64,000 nucleotides of DNA from Thiomicrorhabdus sp. 6S3-12 (GTDB lineage: Bacteria; Pseudomonadota; Gammaproteobacteria; Thiomicrospirales; Thiomicrospiraceae). The stretch covers positions 62,001-126,000 of the forward strand of contig NZ_JAGETW010000002.1 in assembly GCF_017571475.1 (NCBI RefSeq), given 5' to 3'. Shown here piece after piece: positions 63,775 through 64,000 of the stretch. The translations under genes and the position numbers were made by a program. The notes beneath the pieces were generated by a model. That model saw only the letters and a list, made by a program, of their open reading frames with translations. It did no database searches and was not told the origin of the DNA. Numbering within the stretch: the stretch's first letter is position 1; every line of letters begins with the position of its first letter.

Positions 63775-64000
63775 GATCCTAGAAATTCAGACAAGAAACC
63801 GGATCAGTTTACCGAAATTCAGGCAAGCAGGATAACAATAAAAAGCCGGTGAAGTTACCGGCTCTGATTTCACCAATCTGCGGTTAGGGAATGACCGGTA
63901 ACTCACTCAGGTTCAGATTTGCTTAATACACTCTTCATAAGTTTCTCATATTCGCAAATAAATATATCTTATAATAAGATCAACTCAGTTAATAAACACA
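63775..64000. other. Right-edge region with a minus-strand terminator
   Basis: AGCCGGT (63844-63850) / ACCGGCT (63857-63863), loop GAAGTT, with a T-run on the minus strand. It points to a minus-strand transcript entering from the right. No convincing gene is seen in the last 140 bases; a 21-codon minus-strand open stretch ending at 63907 is too short to call. Confidence 0.45.

Noticed and set aside
63907-63970. Minus-strand 21-codon open stretch at the right edge, ending KSEPE
   Set aside because: Closed by a stop upstream, very short, no ribosome binding site; may be chance sequence before a terminator.

Overview
The window looks like the chromosome of a sulfur-oxidising, probably autotrophic gammaproteobacterium of the Thiomicrospira / Hydrogenovibrio / Thiomicrorhabdus type. 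The evidence is a flavocytochrome c sulfide dehydrogenase operon, a periplasmic alpha-carbonic anhydrase, a SulP transporter, and gammaproteobacterial gene orders (thrS-infC-rpmI-rplT-pheST-ihfA-merR; tesA divergent from ybbAP; mogA-prmB). The genus is inferred from gene content only. I see no phage, insertion sequence, CRISPR array or plasmid gene. Most genes are ordinary core genes.

Layout. 1-1.6 kb: end of a Mn/Zn/Fe ABC permease gene and its DtxR-type regulator. 1.6-7.8 kb (minus): a Bfd-like ferredoxin, a two-gene RND efflux pump and a SulP transporter. 7.9-14.6 kb: a tiny membrane protein, ppnP, gloA, an MFS transporter, aroC with a REP-like hairpin at its end, a thioesterase, alpha-carbonic anhydrase, prmB and mogA. 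14.7-22.3 kb: lon, an HDOD gene, tesA and ybbAP. 22.4-23.8 kb: three small orphan genes and tRNA-Pro(GGG). 23.9-32.7 kb (minus): the translation block, with infC probably starting at AUC, and a second HDOD gene.

32.8-37.9 kb holds a thiamine-uptake locus. A TPP riboswitch precedes a TonB-dependent receptor, two single-domain YkoF-like proteins with a methyltransferase between them, and a PnuT-like permease. A kinase-like gene converges on it. 38.2-44.4 kb holds pcm and then a tightly coupled six-gene respiratory operon: two CydA-like membrane subunits (one with a fused haem c domain), a monohaem cytochrome, FccB, a dihaem cytochrome and a 31-residue membrane peptide. I read this as a sulfide-to-cytochrome-c-to-oxygen (or other acceptor) chain in one transcript. 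Its upstream region is unusually rich in palindromes.

44.5-48.5 kb: pirin and azoreductase, divergent from a methyltransferase and a LysR regulator, then two small secreted proteins. 48.8-52.4 kb: a two-gene signalling module, a class II cyclic-nucleotide phosphodiesterase domain fused to GAF and HD-GYP, followed by a DUF3095 nucleotide-cyclase-like protein. 52.5-64 kb: SYLF lipoprotein, tRNA-Leu(UAG), a C39-like peptidase with its PA2779-type partner, an Aer-like chemoreceptor with a degenerate CZB domain, an OFA-type MFS transporter, a DUF2339 protein, a lysine-rich histone-H1-like protein and a DMT permease.

Best candidates for new biology: the fcc/CydA-like operon, the riboswitch-controlled TonB/YkoF/methyltransferase/PnuT operon, and the phosphodiesterase-HD-GYP/DUF3095 pair. 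All residue alignments here were made by eye.
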